Shown one piece after another: positions 13,609 through 25,600 of a stretch of 64,000 nt of DNA. Each line of letters opens with the position of its first letter. Position 1 is the stretch's first letter. The stretch comes from Nageia nagi. Taxonomy: Eukaryota > Pinophyta. A program made the translations under genes and the position numbers. Under the pieces are notes generated by a model. It had not been told where the DNA came from. It did not search any database and saw only the letters and a program-made list of their open reading frames with translations. The stretch is from assembly GCA_050084985.1 (NCBI GenBank), contig JBITNC010000001.1:157604001-157668000 (forward strand). Direction: 5' to 3'.

Positions 13609-14237
13609 TGTAGACTAAAAATAATGCATAAATAATAAATCATAGCATTATTTTTCTACAATGTAATATTGAAGCATATATCAGAGATATGTCAATAAAT
13701 GAGCATGATAAATGAGGTACCTTTTCAAATCCACATCAACATAAAATAACAAAGATCATACATCAATCGTGATAATTCATTATAAGAAATGCATGTCGTT
13801 AACGATCTGAAATATGTAGATTCATATGCATGAATTGAAGTATGTAGAACAAGATGAAGAGTATTGCAGATCCAAATTCAAACACGATGATATACCATGC
13901 ATAACACATGTTGTTAACAACTTGAAAAATGAAGAACCTAACCTCGCATAAAGAATAGAATATGATCATTACAACTAAGGCGTAACAAATCTAAGGTTAA
14001 TTGGTGGTGTCTAAAGACACCATTTCAATTGTGGCGCATTCCTTGGACTTGCATGCCTATGGAATATATTGCTTTGATCTTCTTTTATGGATGCATTTGT
14101 TCTTGATATCTACACCTTTTACATTGTTATTTGCTTATTACATTGCTTGTGGTGCATTTACACCCTTTTTACAATAACATTATTTAATGTAATAAATATG
14201 AATTAATAATTAATAATAAATCATATTTAGGCATACA
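13609..14237 (-). repeat. 3' LTR of the TRIM-like element
   Basis: Plus-strand edges are TGTAGACTAAAAATAATG and GGCATACA. It aligns along its length with 14913-15534, with roughly 85 percent identity by eye, which suggests an old insertion. Confidence 0.75.
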
Positions 14238-14650
14238 TTTTGCCCCTCATTGGATATGTAATGAAAGGAATTGAAGTTGCATAATCCAAAGAATTAAAGA
14301 AGAAAAATATATTCTAGAAATTGAACCATTCCTCCTTGATCATTATCGATTTGATGCCCCTTGTATGCCCCTTTTTGACTTGATTGCCCTAGGAAAGCTC
14401 CATCAAAGGGGTGATCAAGAAAAAAATAATATAGGGGAAGATTATATTCTAAGGTTGCCCTAGGAATTCACCACAAACTCTCATCTTGAAGGATTGACGA
14501 TATCTTTGGATCTTCTCTCCAAACGGCTTTCTTTGACCATTGCCCATGATGCAACTAGAAACTCTCTTCTCCTCACTTGATGGATTGGGGTAACTCCATT
14601 TTTTATCTTGATTACTTCCTTCTAATCTATTTTCCTACCATGTCAACACT

Positions 14651-14815
14651 AGTATCTACTAAAGCGATGAATCACCATTGGTATCTACAAGACAATGGCC
14701 AACATATCAATATTGGTATCTACCAAAGTAGTGGCCAATAAATTGACATTGGTATCTATCAGAGTAGTGGTCAATGAGTCACTATTAGAATCTACTAAAG
14801 CAGTGGCCAATGAGG
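14651..14815. repeat. 36-bp tandem repeat in the TRIM-like interior
   Basis: Units begin near 14651, 14680, 14715, 14751 and 14787, each with a variant of GGTATCTACCAAAGTAGTGG. The commonest period is 36 bp, or 12 codons. A plus-strand frame (14695-14883) stays open through it, but that strand is antisense to the element and shows no known domain. Confidence 0.7.
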
Positions 14816-14912
14816 ACTTGGATAAAAAGAGAGATTTGAATGAAACTCCTCAAATGTGCATAAAAGTTTGGTCCAAGGGATAAAATCCTTCAAAACAACG
14901 GGTTCACCAAAA

Positions 14913-15534
14913 TGTAAACTAAAAATAATGCATGAATAATAAATCGATGCACTATTTGTCTACAATGTAATATTGAAGCATATATTAGAAACATGGCATC
15001 CTTATGAACATGATAAATGAGGCACCTTTGTCAGATCCGCATCGTTATGAAATAACATGAATCATACATCAAACATGACAACTCATTATAAGAAATGCAC
15101 ATCGTTAACAGCCTAAAGTATGTAGATTTATGCACATGAATTTAATTATGTAGAACAAGAAGAATATTGCATATCCAACTTCAAACATGATGACATACCA
15201 TGCATAATGCATGACATTAACAGCCTTAAATATGAAGAATCTAACCTCATGTAAAGAACAAAATATGACCACCGCAACTAGGGCATAACAAATCCCAGGT
15301 TGATTGATGGTGTCTAAAGATATCATTTCAGTTGTGGCACATTCCTTGGCTTCTTATGGAATATCTTGCTTTGATCTTCTTTTATAGATGCATTTGTTCT
15401 TGAGATCTACACCTTTTACATTGATATTTGCTTATTACATTGCTTGTGGTGCATTTACACCTTTTACAGTAACATTATTTAATACAATAAATATGAATTA
15501 TTAATTAATAATAAATCATATTTAGGCATCTACA
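14913..15534 (-). repeat. 5' LTR of the TRIM-like element
   Basis: A 622-bp LTR ending on the plus strand in GGCATCTACA. Near that end, ATTATTAATTAATAAT is a perfect palindrome, matching the near-terminal palindromes of the gypsy-type LTRs in this window. Confidence 0.75.
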
Positions 15535-15539
15535 CCCCC

Positions 15540-18500
15540 TCTTTAATGAAATGTACATTGGATTATCAATGTGTTCTAGTTAATTGTACTTGTATTTAGG
15601 GTCATTACATTTTACACAAATTTTTTTCACTTATGTAACTTACATTTTGTGTTAGGTTAGGATTACATTCTTAATATTTTTCAAAAACAAATTTAGAATC
15701 ACAAAACCATAGTTCACACCGAAGTTTAAATCCATAGAGTTTCAAACTTGAAATCTTATTAATTGTGTATGCACTTTAATGTGATTTATATTTTGTGACA
15801 CCTATGACCTATAATTTGTCTACAAATAGTATTCTTTCTTCTTCTAAGACCAGATATTTAATTTTAGAAAATAAAATGGATGCTCATAATGTGTCTTTTT
15901 CTATGGATGGAAATGATTTTGATATTGTTTCTAAAAATATTTATATGCTAGAGATCCTTTCTACAAAATGTGAAGCTCTTTTGTGTATGAAATTTAAATT
16001 GAAAATAAGATAATGGTGAAAATCTTGATCGATCAGAACACTTCTGTAAATTCTTGAACCAATGCATACAAAGAAAGCCTTTATTTGGATGTACATGACC
16101 CACTCAAGATCACTTCTTACACTAGTTTTTCACAAATACTCAATATATTATATATAACTATTAAAAAATCTATAAGATTTTGAATGTCACGAAGGGTGCA
16201 ACTCTTGCTTCCTCTACTCAATTTATTATCTTCAACATTATAGGTTCATGACCTAATGCTCAATAACTATCATTTCTTTACGTCCACACAAAATCCAATA
16301 TCTAACATTTATTCAAATCTAGATACGACTCAACTCCTCCAAATCCAATCCACCAAAATTATAAATTTTATTATATCATAACCTATAAGTATTTCATTTT
16401 TGCACTTTGCTCCATCTCATAACATAATCCATACATAAGCAATCTTAAAACTTATAAATATTGCAACTTCAACCCATTCTTCTTTTGAGAATGTCCTTCA
16501 TATATCCAAAATGCAAAAGCTTGTGTAAGAGATGAAATATCAACATGATACGAAGAAATACAATAATAGTTTATATCGTAGCCATAGTAAAAAAAGATAA
16601 TTACAAATGAACTCTTTGCAAATCTGTTTTATATTAATGTTCTAATTTTTTTTTTCAAAATAATTATTATATTAAATTTTTATACTTGAATGGGAGAGGT
16701 AATTCTATAACTAATGTTAGAAATGTTTACATTCATTGCTTCATTTACGTGTATAATGATTAAACCTTGTTAAAATTATTTTTCACAAGACCCAAAGATG
16801 CAAAATTTCAATGATTTTATGATATCTTTTATGGTTTAATCTTGAAATTTAGAATTACATATATGGATTTGTTTAATTTGAAGCCAAATAAGAACAAATA
16901 TTAATTTTTTGTTATGTACTTACATCTAAAGCTAGATTTTGTATGTTCACTTTTCATTAACTTGAAATTAAAATCTAAAATACTTTCCAACAATTTATTA
17001 CCTAGATATAAATAGGAAGCTCTTAGTGAATATTCGACTAAATTAGTTGTGTGAAGAAATGCATGCATTGTTATGAAACTAGAGTTATTTTTGTTGAATT
17101 GATTGAAGCACATTCAAATATCTCAAACAACTCAAAGTTTAACATATCAAATTTAAAAAACAAATTATAATGGAAAGATCATCTAGGAATGGATCAAAGA
17201 ACTCAATAAAACCAACAATAGAAAAGACATGATAGCTACAAGATAAGAATAAGAGGATAAGCTCAATAGAATGCATAATTTACCTATAAAAGTTGAACTC
17301 ATAAACTTTTGAGTTTTATTAATTATGCTAAGTTATTCTATATGTTTCTTGGTATAATACGGATAGAGCAATTCTATGTCATGTACAAAAATCACTAATG
17401 GATAGCCAATGATTACAATTAAAAAGAGAAAACATTCAACAAAAAATAGAATTATGTTTGCAACAAAGAAGCAAACACAAAAGAAACAAAAAATAAAAAT
17501 GTAATGGAAACATATTGAAGAGAATCATAAATGAGAAACAATTCCAAATGAAGAAACTTTGACAAATCAATTCATGTCGATTGAATTTGTGCAAGAAAAG
17601 AGGCCTCATAGAATACCAAAAACTTGAAGAAGTGAAAAATAATTTCCAATAACATATAGAATCAAACAAAAGATATGAATGCAAAAACATTTGTGGCTAA
17701 CACCAAATAAGCAATTCAAAAATCAAATCAAGAGGACATTATGGTATTGCACATGACAACAATTCCTCAAAACTAATGAAAATGAAAAAATGGATCTTTT
17801 AAATATCACTTCTCGATCTAAGAATAATGCCTTTAATCACTTCAAATTATTTTGTTTATTTGCATTTTGATGATTGTTTAATGTATTAAAATATCATGTT
17901 AACTTGCATAGATATAATATAGATTGCATTATAAAACCATTTAAAAATGCATTTTAGCTTTTATGTGCTTTATTTTGGTTTTGATGATGTGTTAGATCTT
18001 GTATGTACTATATTTGCATTTGCCTAAGAATAATGGTGCAACCAAAAACATTCATATATCATATTTTTTTATTTTTTCATGAAAGCGTGAATATCTTAAC
18101 CTACTTTATTTGATTGCATAAACATGCTTACGTAGATTACAAAATTAAAAATAATAATAATAATAATAATAACTTAGAATATTTTAGTTCATTTTTTTAA
18201 AATTGTGTACTAAGTATTGTATGCACATTTAGACTCAAAAATAACATTTCCATCCACCATAAAAATGAAAAAGAATTTAACATACAAAATAATCCATACA
18301 GACGGGTGGGATCTGTAAAAACAACAGAAACATGTATACAAGCATTAAAAAAAAAAAGTGATTTTGTCCACTGTTGAACACATGCTGAAGGTAAAATTTC
18401 TACAAAAATAAAACTTGCGTACAATCAATTTGAAAAAGTGATTAGTGAAATCTATATGAATAGATCAAATTAGTTGGGATAGATTGAATAAATATATCAA

Positions 18501-19360
18501 CAAAAAATTGAAAAAAAATCACAGCAAAAAACTGATCTTGCATAGGATTGAATCTATATGAACAAACCAAATCCATAAAAAAAGTCAAATTTATACAAAA
18601 TTATTTTCAACAAAAACTAAATTTTATGCAGTTCTAAAAAATGTTTAAAATTTTGAAAACAAAGACAATAGGAGCATGTTTTATGGTACTTGATTTTCAT
18701 TGCAATAAATTTTCAAACACTACATTAGGGCATATATTATTTCATGTTGCATATGCTTGCTTAGATTTTGCTATATAGTTGGGAACAACATGGGCAGGTC
18801 TTCTTGTCTGTGCATACAATATCCATGTTGTTCGTTACTTATTTTTTGCTGTTACAGGGAAAATGTGGGTTAACTTTCCTCTTTATGCCTTACATATACT
18901 ACTTATGAAGATGGGAGCATAAAAAACCCCTAAACTTGGTGTTCAACAAACAGATAAATCAAGAGATAAGTAAACTTGCTCAATCTGAACATGGATATGT
19001 GTTTCTTTGTGTGTTATTTCAACCATTCATTGGTCTAACCAAAGAAATTAGTACGTAAATGGATTTGAAGAAAACTACTAAGGAATCTTTTGTTCTTTTG
19101 TATAGGAGTCCTGTTTAAAAAATGAAGAAATCCAATTCCTTCTTTATATTCACAATACAATACATTTTAACACTCTCAATGAGATATATTACTCTTCCCG
19201 GTGGAGCCAACAGACACCCACATGCTGAAATACCTATACAAGTAATTTTAGTCTGGAAAATTAATAGAAAGAATACCTAAAAACTTGAACTGAATATGAC
19301 CCCCAACAAAGTGAGAGCACTCAATAATACAAATTTGCTTCACAACAACCTCATCGAGCA
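15540..19360. other. Unassigned DNA downstream of the DP gene
   Basis: No domain or element end was recognised. A short AAT microsatellite lies at 18150-18172. The part nearest 19360 should contain the DP 3' untranslated region, but I could not place a polyadenylation site with confidence. Confidence 0.4.
18150..18172. repeat. (AAT)n microsatellite
   Basis: About eight uninterrupted ATA/AAT units. Confidence 0.85.
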
Positions 19361-19628
19361 TCAATTGAAGGTCTCATCCTTAACATGTGCTTTTGTAATG
19401 ACTGGGACAGGTGGGGAGTTGCAAAGTTTACCAGGAATGCTAGATAGAGAATAGGAATCAGTATCAGATATCCTTGTAGAATGACAGGATGAGGTGCATA
19501 TAGATGAGCATTTGTTATCAAATTCAGATTGATTGCCTGCATTTTCATCTACTGAACTAGTGCAAGGCGTTTTACAAAACTGCATTGCTTTCAGTACAAA
19601 TGCATCATCGTGTAATTCAAATGGTGTA
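19361..19628 (-). CDS. DP: DP exon 10 (C-terminus and stop)
   Basis: 268 bp, acceptor TTGCAG|T. It encodes [18 protein letters not shown], then a serine- and cysteine-rich tail with SLSSIPGKL, ending at a TGA at 19361-19363. The SIPG resembles the SLPGI near the end of plant DPs. Confidence 0.9.
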
Positions 19629-22600
19629 CTGCAACAACAAAGAGGGCCACAAATACAAGACAGACAAATCAATTGAAATTTAAAAGGTTAGGAACCAACT
19701 ATCTCATGTTACAAGCCCATCATAAATGTTCATGCGTAAAAACGAAGTAATGATGGCAGTTTACCTATTGAAGTCAAAGTGAACTAGCTGCATATCTTCT
19801 GAGATCTCAATGTCAACAGTTGCATGGGGACGAGTCTGTTTAGGCAAAAAAAAAATTACACAAAATCGAAATCAGAAAACAGGCTGCTTCATAACATTGT
19901 TATTCTAATCATCAAGGCAGGCATGCAAATAAGTTACAAATCCAAATTAAATCAAGGTCTCAGAGCTTGAGCTCTGACCAAGGGGTAGCATTATTAGCTA
20001 TCATGAACATTTTTCAAATGTCACATGCAGTCTTATCTGTTACCCATTTATTTGACAGACGTTCCAAAATGATCAAACTCATTATCATAATTATGTTATT
20101 TATTGAACCAAAAGTTATCTAGGTATCTTATAGTAACATACAAATATATTGTATACTTGAGGAGTCGTAGGTTTTAGCATTTTATGCGGTATTGGTGACT
20201 ATGCCTAGGATACAAATAGTACTCTAGAATCTGATTTCCAAGACTGGACAAGTGATATGCAGATTCGGTTGTGGAAATTGAGAGGATAAATGTAATGGAA
20301 ACTTTGAAAGCACTTGGAAGTCCCACAAGCATTTCAATTTCCAAGAAAAGAGACCCTCTCTTCCTTTTGAGATCTCTGAGCCACAGGTCAAAATTACATA
20401 CCAAACAAATGCATCAAATACAGAACATGTTGATGGTATGGCAAGCTATATAAAAGATGCAATCAAGTCAAACAAATAACGACCTTGAGCCAAAGAAATT
20501 CCAGAAAATAAAATTATCTCCTTTGCATAAAAGGAATTACAAAAATATAATGCATATTTGAATACTAATCAACCGAGGTAAAAGTCAAGACATGTACAAT
20601 TATATTTCCCAATTACAATATATTTCCTAAAGTACAATTATATCTCATTTGGGATTGTTTTTTTGGTTGTTTCAAGGAGAATTTAAAATTAAGTGTTAAA
20701 AGAACCAAAAAAAACAATCTCAAATTATTGACCTGAAGAAATTTTGATCTATTGTCAACAGTGAGCCAATAACTAAGAACATCTTCCAGTCATAAGGGGA
20801 CAAAATGTCAAAGTGAGCCCAGATAATCTCACAAATAAGAGTCTTACACAATCCATGGCACAAGATCTGTTAGTACCAGAAATCGATAAGCCTCAACGAG
20901 ATAAAATATGAATCAAAACATAATTCTAGATGATATGGATACCAATGCCTACTATAATATGTGTTTGTAGTAATTTAAAAAACTGCCCAATAGGTGAAAG
21001 CTCACATCACAATTCACACTGATAAGTTATACTACTGCATTTCTGTGACTTATAATGATGCACAGTAAATAGGCATAAACTAGCTGATGTTAAATCCCTA
21101 GGTTAGCCTGAGGATAATGGAACCACTCCTCCTCCTTGTACATCCAAATTGTCAAATATTTTAGACCTATCAAAGTATTGTTGATGAGTCCCTACTTTGC
21201 GTGTTAAAAGTGTGGTTCTCCAATTTAAGATAAAATAAATATAGATAAACCACTTGAACTATCATAATAAAAAAGAGAAACCAGGGTAGTTGATTGAGAC
21301 CCTGTCCACTCCATCCACAACATTTAATATAGATGCACCTCTTGATAAAATTAACAAGACATATGAGAGTACCTTAACAATTTACAAGGGAAAAAAATTC
21401 AAAATATCACAATGTTTTTTATTACTCGTGTAAGTCATGATCATTGGAATGGAATGAATATTTCCACCCATCTTTGTTATATATCTCAATGTACATTAGC
21501 AAAAACGTAATCATCACAAATTTCAGTGTCCCAACATATTAAGAATTTTAATGCTTCTATTCCTGTTTCACACTTACAACTGCCCCTAATTTGAACCAAA
21601 GTAGAAGTAAAAAATGTTGTTTCAAGCACCATTATATCCACCAAATCCACAGGCAGTTATATTGTATGACGTTTTGTCATGAGAGTTTCAAATATCATTT
21701 TAGAATTCACATATACTAAACTAACACCATCCAGTGATTAAACTTAATAACAAATTGAAGGAGAATATACTGCAACTTGCACAACTTAATGGCATTAATA
21801 ATCTTAAGAAACTGAAAGTCACTGACATGTAGCCACAATGAAATTATAAGAGATTCCTAAAGAAGGCATACACGAGACCAATAGCAAATCAATCTTTGAA
21901 GATTAAGGGATAATAGAAGAGTGGATGATCATCATTCAACTAACTTTGAATGCGAAACTCGATTACATGTGGAGCCAAGTCAGTTTTGAATTTGAACTGG
22001 TGGCCCTTGAAAGCCCAAGCAGATTGAAAATACCAACTGACCTCGGGAAAGCTCCAGACATGACTAAAGATGATCATCAAGTTAATAAAGGATTTATTTT
22101 TTCTTTTAACCTTGCACAGCTCGTGTACTTATATATTGACCTTTTATTACTATTTTCAGAACTGACCTGATACTTTGCTTTTTTAATAGATTGGTTTGAT
22201 GCTCTTCTGATCCTTACGAATGTTGATAAGATCTTAGATTGCATTTTCAGTTTCACCATCTGGCATTCCTTCATAATTTAAATTTTCTTCAGTTGCCTGT
22301 CCTCAAATTTAATGTCATTTACCTTATCTCTCATTTCTTGAAGAAGAAATAGATTCATTCTAGGCTGATTTTCCTGTCTTAGTTACTTACATCTCCTATT
22401 AGAGAATCATTTGTTCATTCTCTCCAAATGATCCCTCAATCTTGGATGTTAGGAGAGACTCCTGAGAGACCTCAATTTCCAGTTCAGGACACTCTTTGTT
22501 GGAGGTGATCAGATCCGCCATCGACTCCATCACAGTAATAGAAGATGGCATTCCCACCACATTTATAACATATAGGTTTATCTGTCGTGGCCAGCTATTC

Positions 22601-25600
22601 TTCAGCCTTCCTTTTTGTCGTTCTACTCTTGTTTGTATAGTTATATTGCACTTATATCGATCCCTAGGGTCTTTAACCCTAGTGCTTTCCCTTTTCCATT
22701 GGATTGTACTGTTGAATCCCATTGACCTTTTTTTGGTCACACATGGACATTAATATATTTTTTATTTATATTTCTATTTCTATTTCTCCCCATTTCCTCT
22801 TGACAGTTTTTCTCAACAATCAAGTCCATTTATTTTATCCATCATTGTCATATCTGGACTTTACAAACAGGGATCTGTAAGGACTTTATGGAGCATATAT
22901 TTCAATTATTACCATAATTCACCATCATTCACTCTCAGAAACCAGTCCAACATAGTTGATTGAATTTGAAAGAATTTTATAAATCTTCAGATGCTGATTG
23001 AATAAGATGTGGATTCTAACTTCAGTAAGTTCTGGAACCCAGGATGCAGTAAAAATCTCACTTCTGAGCATTGGATGCTATGGAAGGTGTTGAGGCCAAT
23101 TCAAGTAATATAAAAATGTTCATCTTGAAAAAACAAATGCTAGACTCTGCACTTATACCTTTGGACTCTGAAAAGGCTCTCAGTAACTGTAGAAAAGAAA
23201 ATCTTCAGCAAAGTACACGTAGTAGTTTACTGAAGATCCGCACACATCCCCAATGATATATAAAGCTTAAACAATAGACGAGTTGAAAGACATTTTTGGA
23301 GCAACAGAATATCAGACAGACCCCCAATTTTCAAGTAGACTAGCAGAAAAATCACACAACAGTTTTGCGGCAGATAATCATAATGAAAGGAAATGATAGT
23401 AATCATAGCCTCCAATGCAATTGAGGTCACAGTTCTCCATCCTGGGAGCTCAAATAGTCTGTCTACATAATAACCTCGATTAATATATGCATGGATGAAA
23501 TGAATAACAGATATTAGACTAAATCTGCTTGCATGGACACTTCAAGATATCAACATCACAGATAAAAATGCAAGGACAATATAGCTGCTTGCAATACTTC
23601 TCAAAAAAGAAGCCCCTTAGTGAATGATCAACTTAATTATATAAACTCTTTTTGATTGCATTATATACTGAATGCAAATTTGTTAACCAATGAAACTCAT
23701 GAAGACATGGCAAATGAGGTGAGATTTTAAATTTTGAAGAATGGAAATATCAAGGGAAAAAAAGTCACAAGAATGGTGTGAAGATCAATGAAAGTTTAAA
23801 AACAAAAGAGAGCTTCGAAAGAATAATATTGTAAAAGGTACTTAAGATAAGATTAATACCTTTACTAATATAAAGGGCAATGCCACACCTCCAGAGGGTT
23901 GTTTCCTGTCATGTGTACCTTTTCATTCCGCAGCACTAAATTTTGAAGGCCTGCTATCTTTAGCCACAAATAAGCAATCATCAACTAACATAGACAAAGT
24001 ATCTTTTCTTCGTGAAAGGATTGACAAAGAACTATCATTATTTATTAACTGTATTGTTGCAATACCAAAAAGAAGTTTGTCATGGATATGCAGCAAATAC
24101 ACAGAGCATTCACTTCTACCTGCTCTTCCAGCTCCTGTAGATAAGCCCTTTTCTTTTCAATCCTAGTTATAACCTCCTTTTGATCAGCCTATAAACATAA
24201 AACAACAGCCATATACCTTTGGATTCTCACTGAAAAAAATTATGCAATTTATATAGCATGTCACTCAACACCGATATCAAGTTTCTTTATTATTTGATAA
24301 AATATGCATTGCTATAAATTTGCACAATTAATTAAATACGACACAATGCAGACTAATTCAACAGAGAAAGAAAATAAACCTTCAACTGTTCAATATCATT
24401 CAGATGTGCAATGGGTAGCCCTTTCCAATGAATCTCCTTTTTCTCCTTTGTTATTATGTCCATTGCCATAAGTACATTCAATGCATCGTACACCCTCCTC
24501 CGAATGTTCTTCTCATCATATTGTTGCTGTATAATTTCCATGCATTCATCAGAAGACATGATTTAACTTCCACAGGACACCGAATATCAATTTTGCCAAG
24601 AGATTAACTTCATAATAATTGAAAACACAATAGATGAAAGAATGAAGCAATTGAAGATTTCTAACCTGATCATGGGAAACAAGTGTGCTGTTCGGATTCA
24701 CAAATTCAGCTACAAGTTCAGATGCAACCTGGAGAGCTAAAAACAAGTGCTCAACATGTGAGAGGTATTGAGTTATTAAATGTTTCAGCAGATCAGTTGA
24801 AATAACAGCCAGATATTAATTTAAGTTGAAATTATAAAAGTACTTTTCCTCTAGGTACATCTAGACGCCACCCCTCATGCCTATTCATTGTGATTTTTAG
24901 TATTTGGATTAGGAGTGTTTTATTTGTCAACTTATGTATTTATCATATTTATATTTTTGCTCAAGAGCAAGTGCTTGAAAAAAGAAAATTATATATTCAT
25001 TTGAGCTAACAAAAAGGGGCCATAAAGATGAATTATGCCCCTACATACAAGTCGGCCATGCAAGGGAGGATTGGGGCCATTTAATATTTTTATTTTCTCC
25101 TCTCCTAGTCGGCTGCCTTTTGGGACATATTTGCAAGTTTGGAATGCTATAAAGGCAAGTCATTTGCTCACTTAAAAACATCATCTTGTGCATTTGATCT
25201 CAGATCATTCAGAGCTTGGGATGCTTCCCCTCTCTACCTTTTAAGAACTAGGGCTGCTCCCTAGCCTAGAAGTGGCTTATCTACACTCATACTCACTTGA
25301 AAAGCTTACGCCAACCTTGAAGAGCCATCTAGAAGCTTGCGCCATCCATCGTTTCCACTCAAGAGCTTGCACCAGCCATTGGGAATCATCTTGGGACTTG
25401 CGCCAAGCTTGGGAGCCTTCTTGGAATTTGCACCAGCCTTGAGGAGTCTTGGTTGAGCTTCTTTGAGTCTTGGGCTTTGCCCTAGAACTTGTTACAGGCT
25501 TGTTACAGCCCTATACTTATTCTTGGTTGATTATTCATGATATTGGCTCTCATTCTACATCTCAAATGTGAATGATTGTTCTCTATTTACTGCTATGATA

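Larger units (their letters stand above)
13609..15534 (-). mobile_element. TRIM-like non-autonomous LTR retrotransposon
   Basis: Two related LTRs (13609-14237, 629 bp; 14913-15534, 622 bp) flank an interior of only 675 bp. The target duplication is CCCCC (13604-13608 and 15535-15539). Read on the minus strand, the 5' LTR begins TGTAGATGCC at 15534. A TTTTGGTGAACCCG primer-site candidate follows it (14899-14912), and a GAGGGGCAAAA purine tract (14238-14248) precedes the 3' LTR. The interior carries no gag or pol, so it depends on enzymes from elsewhere. Its LTR tip, primer-site core and purine tract match the gypsy element at 4511-12803, the likely source family. Confidence 0.8.

Noticed and set aside
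22399-22740. A coding exon within DP intron 8
   Set aside because: All DP segments between exons 8 and 9 are accounted for by direct joining in phase, and this frame shows no DP or other domain.
24353-24559. An E2F gene, or a small protein starting at the ATG at 24559
   Set aside because: The [16 protein letters not shown] block is DP-type, not E2F-type. The first ten codons of this frame are intron: exon 6 starts at 24526 after ATACAG.
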